Shown here one piece after another: positions 6,452 to 7,802 of a DNA stretch of 7,802 nt. Below the pieces are notes generated by a model. The model did not search any database and was not told the DNA's origin. It worked only from the letters and a program-made list of their open reading frames with translations. The stretch's first letter is position 1, and every line of letters begins with the position of its first letter. The stretch is taken from positions 1 to 7,802 of the forward strand of contig QHZM01000093.1 of assembly GCA_003224665.1 (NCBI GenBank). Reading direction: 5' to 3'. The position numbers were made by a program, and so were the translations under genes. This DNA comes from Acidobacteriota bacterium (lineage in GTDB: Bacteria > Acidobacteriota > Terriglobia > UBA7540).

Positions 6452-7802
6452 TCACCGGCGCACTTCCAGCGTAACTTCACGGGTGATTCTTTCCCCGCCG
6501 CGCAGGACGGTCACAAGGACTTTGTCCCCGGGCTTGTGGGCGCGCAGGGCATAGGTGAAGTCATAGAGGTTGTCGATCCTCTGTTCGCCGAACTGGACGA
6601 GCACATCGCCGGCTTTGAACCCGGCCTTGGCGGCGGGGCTGCCGTCACGGATGTCGGCGAATTTCACGCCGTGTTCCGTCTCGCCGAAGTCCGGGACGGA
6701 ACCGAAGTAGGGCCCATAACCCGCTCCCGCCATGGCCGAGGGCGCGGGCTCCGCGACACGCACGTATTGCGGCCTCTCGTCGAGCGAGGCGAGAGATTGA
6801 ATGACGTTCGCGACGAGTCCGACCACGCGCGCGCCGTCCACTGCGTCAATCTTGTCCCAGGTATCGGAAGGCTTGTGATAGTCCGAGTGCAGCCCGGAGA
6901 AGAAAAACAGCACCGGGACGCCGCGCACGGTAAAAGAAGTGTGGTCGCTGGCTCCGTAGCCCGACGCCGAGAAGCTCAGTTCAAACCCCAGGGGGCTGTT
7001 GGCTTCCTCGACGAGTTTCCGGAAGCCCGGCGAAGTCCCGGTCCCGCCGACGTAAAGACGGTTTTTTGAAATGCGCCCGATCATATCGAGATTGATCATG
7101 GCGAGGGTCTGGCTGAGCGGGAGGGCCGGGTGGGAGACATAGAAGCTCGAGCCGAGCAGGCCTGCTTCTTCTCCGGCGAACGCGGCAAACACGATGGACC
7201 GCGGGGGCTTGCGTTTTTCGCGGCTCAGGCCTCGAGCGAGTTCCAGCAGGCCGCTCGTGCCGGAAGCGTTGTCATCCGCGCCGTGATGGATTTGACCGAT
7301 CTGGCTTGGGGCGAGCGAGTGCTGGTCGCCGAGCCCGAGGTGATCGTAATGCGCTCCCACCACAATGCATTCGTCCTGGTTCCGGCCCGGCAGGACCGCG
7401 ACCACGTTGGCCACTTTCTTCCTGATTCGCTCAACGTCAACTTTAAGCGAGAGGCGCGCCGCGGGATTGAGGGCGAAAGAGTGATTCGAGAGGTCCTTGT
7501 CGATTGCGCTCCGGAGTGACTCGAGGGTTTGCCCGCTCGGCTTCAGCCACTCGTCGGCAACCGCAGCCTTCACTTGCATCGCGGCGAGCTTCATCTCCTC
7601 CGGCCCGGCCAGGCCGCCGAACCGGATCAACTCGTCAGGCTGGCCGGCATGGTTGCCGACGTCGTTGGCCAGGACCATGGCCGCGGCGCCATGGTTCCTC
7701 GCGTTGATGGCCTTGTGAACGATTTCGGAGTGGGTGGTGAATTGCTGGCCTGCGAAGACGCTCTTTTCGTCAAACTCTTGCGGCTCGTGGCGCAGCACGA
7801 TT
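6452..7802 (-). CDS. M28-family zinc metallopeptidase with PA and PDZ domains, 5' end outside the window
   Basis: The frame runs off the window edge, so the signal peptide and first part are not seen. Residues are counted from the GTG at 7798, which is internal (an ATC codon precedes it in frame). The visible part starts inside a PA-like domain (about 1-90, with NARNHGAAAMVLAND). The M28 peptidase core (about 120-335) has all expected metal and catalytic residues: H150 in GAHYDH, D175 in GADDNASG, E210 (general base) and E211 in AGEEAGLLGS, D238 in NLDMIGR and H308 in DYHKPSDT. A PDZ domain (about 362-446, with GSPAAKAGFKAGDVL) ends the protein. Members are exported aminopeptidases using two zinc ions. 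The PDZ may hold substrate or partner C-termini. It heads the visible part of the three-gene secreted operon. Exact substrate specificity cannot be read. Confidence 0.93.
   Translation of the reverse strand, partial: IVLRHEPQEFDEKSVFAGQQFTTHSEIVHKAINARNHGAAAMVLANDVGNHAGQPDELIRFGGLAGPEEMKLAAMQVKAAVADEWLKPSGQTLESLRSAIDKDLSNHSFALNPAARLSLKVDVERIRKKVANVVAVLPGRNQDECIVVGAHYDHLGLGDQHSLAPSQIGQIHHGADDNASGTSGLLELARGLSREKRKPPRSIVFAAFAGEEAGLLGSSFYVSHPALPLSQTLAMINLDMIGRISKNRLYVGGTGTSPGFRKLVEEANSPLGFELSFSASGYGASDHTSFTVRGVPVLFFFSGLHSDYHKPSDTWDKIDAVDGARVVGLVANVIQSLASLDERPQYVRVAEPAPSAMAGAGYGPYFGSVPDFGETEHGVKFADIRDGSPAAKAGFKAGDVLVQFGEQRIDNLYDFTYALRAHKPGDKVLVTVLRGGERITREVTLEVRR

Overview
The window is GC-rich and carries six protein-coding regions in two blocks that converge on a gene-free gap at about 3747-4020. 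I saw no RNA gene, insertion sequence, CRISPR array or attachment site. The gene types suggest a free-living, GC-rich bacterium, most likely an Acidobacteriota-like lineage. This rests on family resemblance only: a fused 2-oxoacid:ferredoxin oxidoreductase, a Crp/Fnr regulator with the VLCAGRVKL-type core, and a secreted M28 peptidase next to a PD40/TolB propeller. No taxonomic marker is present.

Plus-strand block (174-3746). korA (fused gamma-alpha subunit) and korB (beta subunit, thiamine diphosphate and [4Fe-4S]) are one base apart and should form one enzyme. It would oxidatively decarboxylate a 2-oxoacid, probably 2-oxoglutarate, to the acyl-CoA with reduction of ferredoxin. A Crp/Fnr-family regulator follows after a 113-base gap. 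Its DNA-binding half is intact but the first part of its sensor domain is missing. The coding frame is closed just upstream by a TGA, while a good ribosome binding site and ATG lie upstream in another frame, so the gene looks frameshifted or eroded at its 5' end.

Minus-strand block (7802 down to 4021). Three genes for exported proteins follow one another: an M28 zinc peptidase with PA and PDZ domains (its N-terminus lies beyond the window), an exported protein of Ig-like/carboxypeptidase-regulatory-like beta domains with no clear function, and an exported six-repeat PD40 propeller. Gaps are 47 bases and then almost none, with the last gene's ribosome binding site overlapping the stop of the gene before it. 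They are probably one operon acting in the cell envelope on peptides or proteins.

Nothing here is clearly a new system. The two items most worth a check are the broken 5' end of the regulator gene and the uncharacterised middle protein of the secreted operon.
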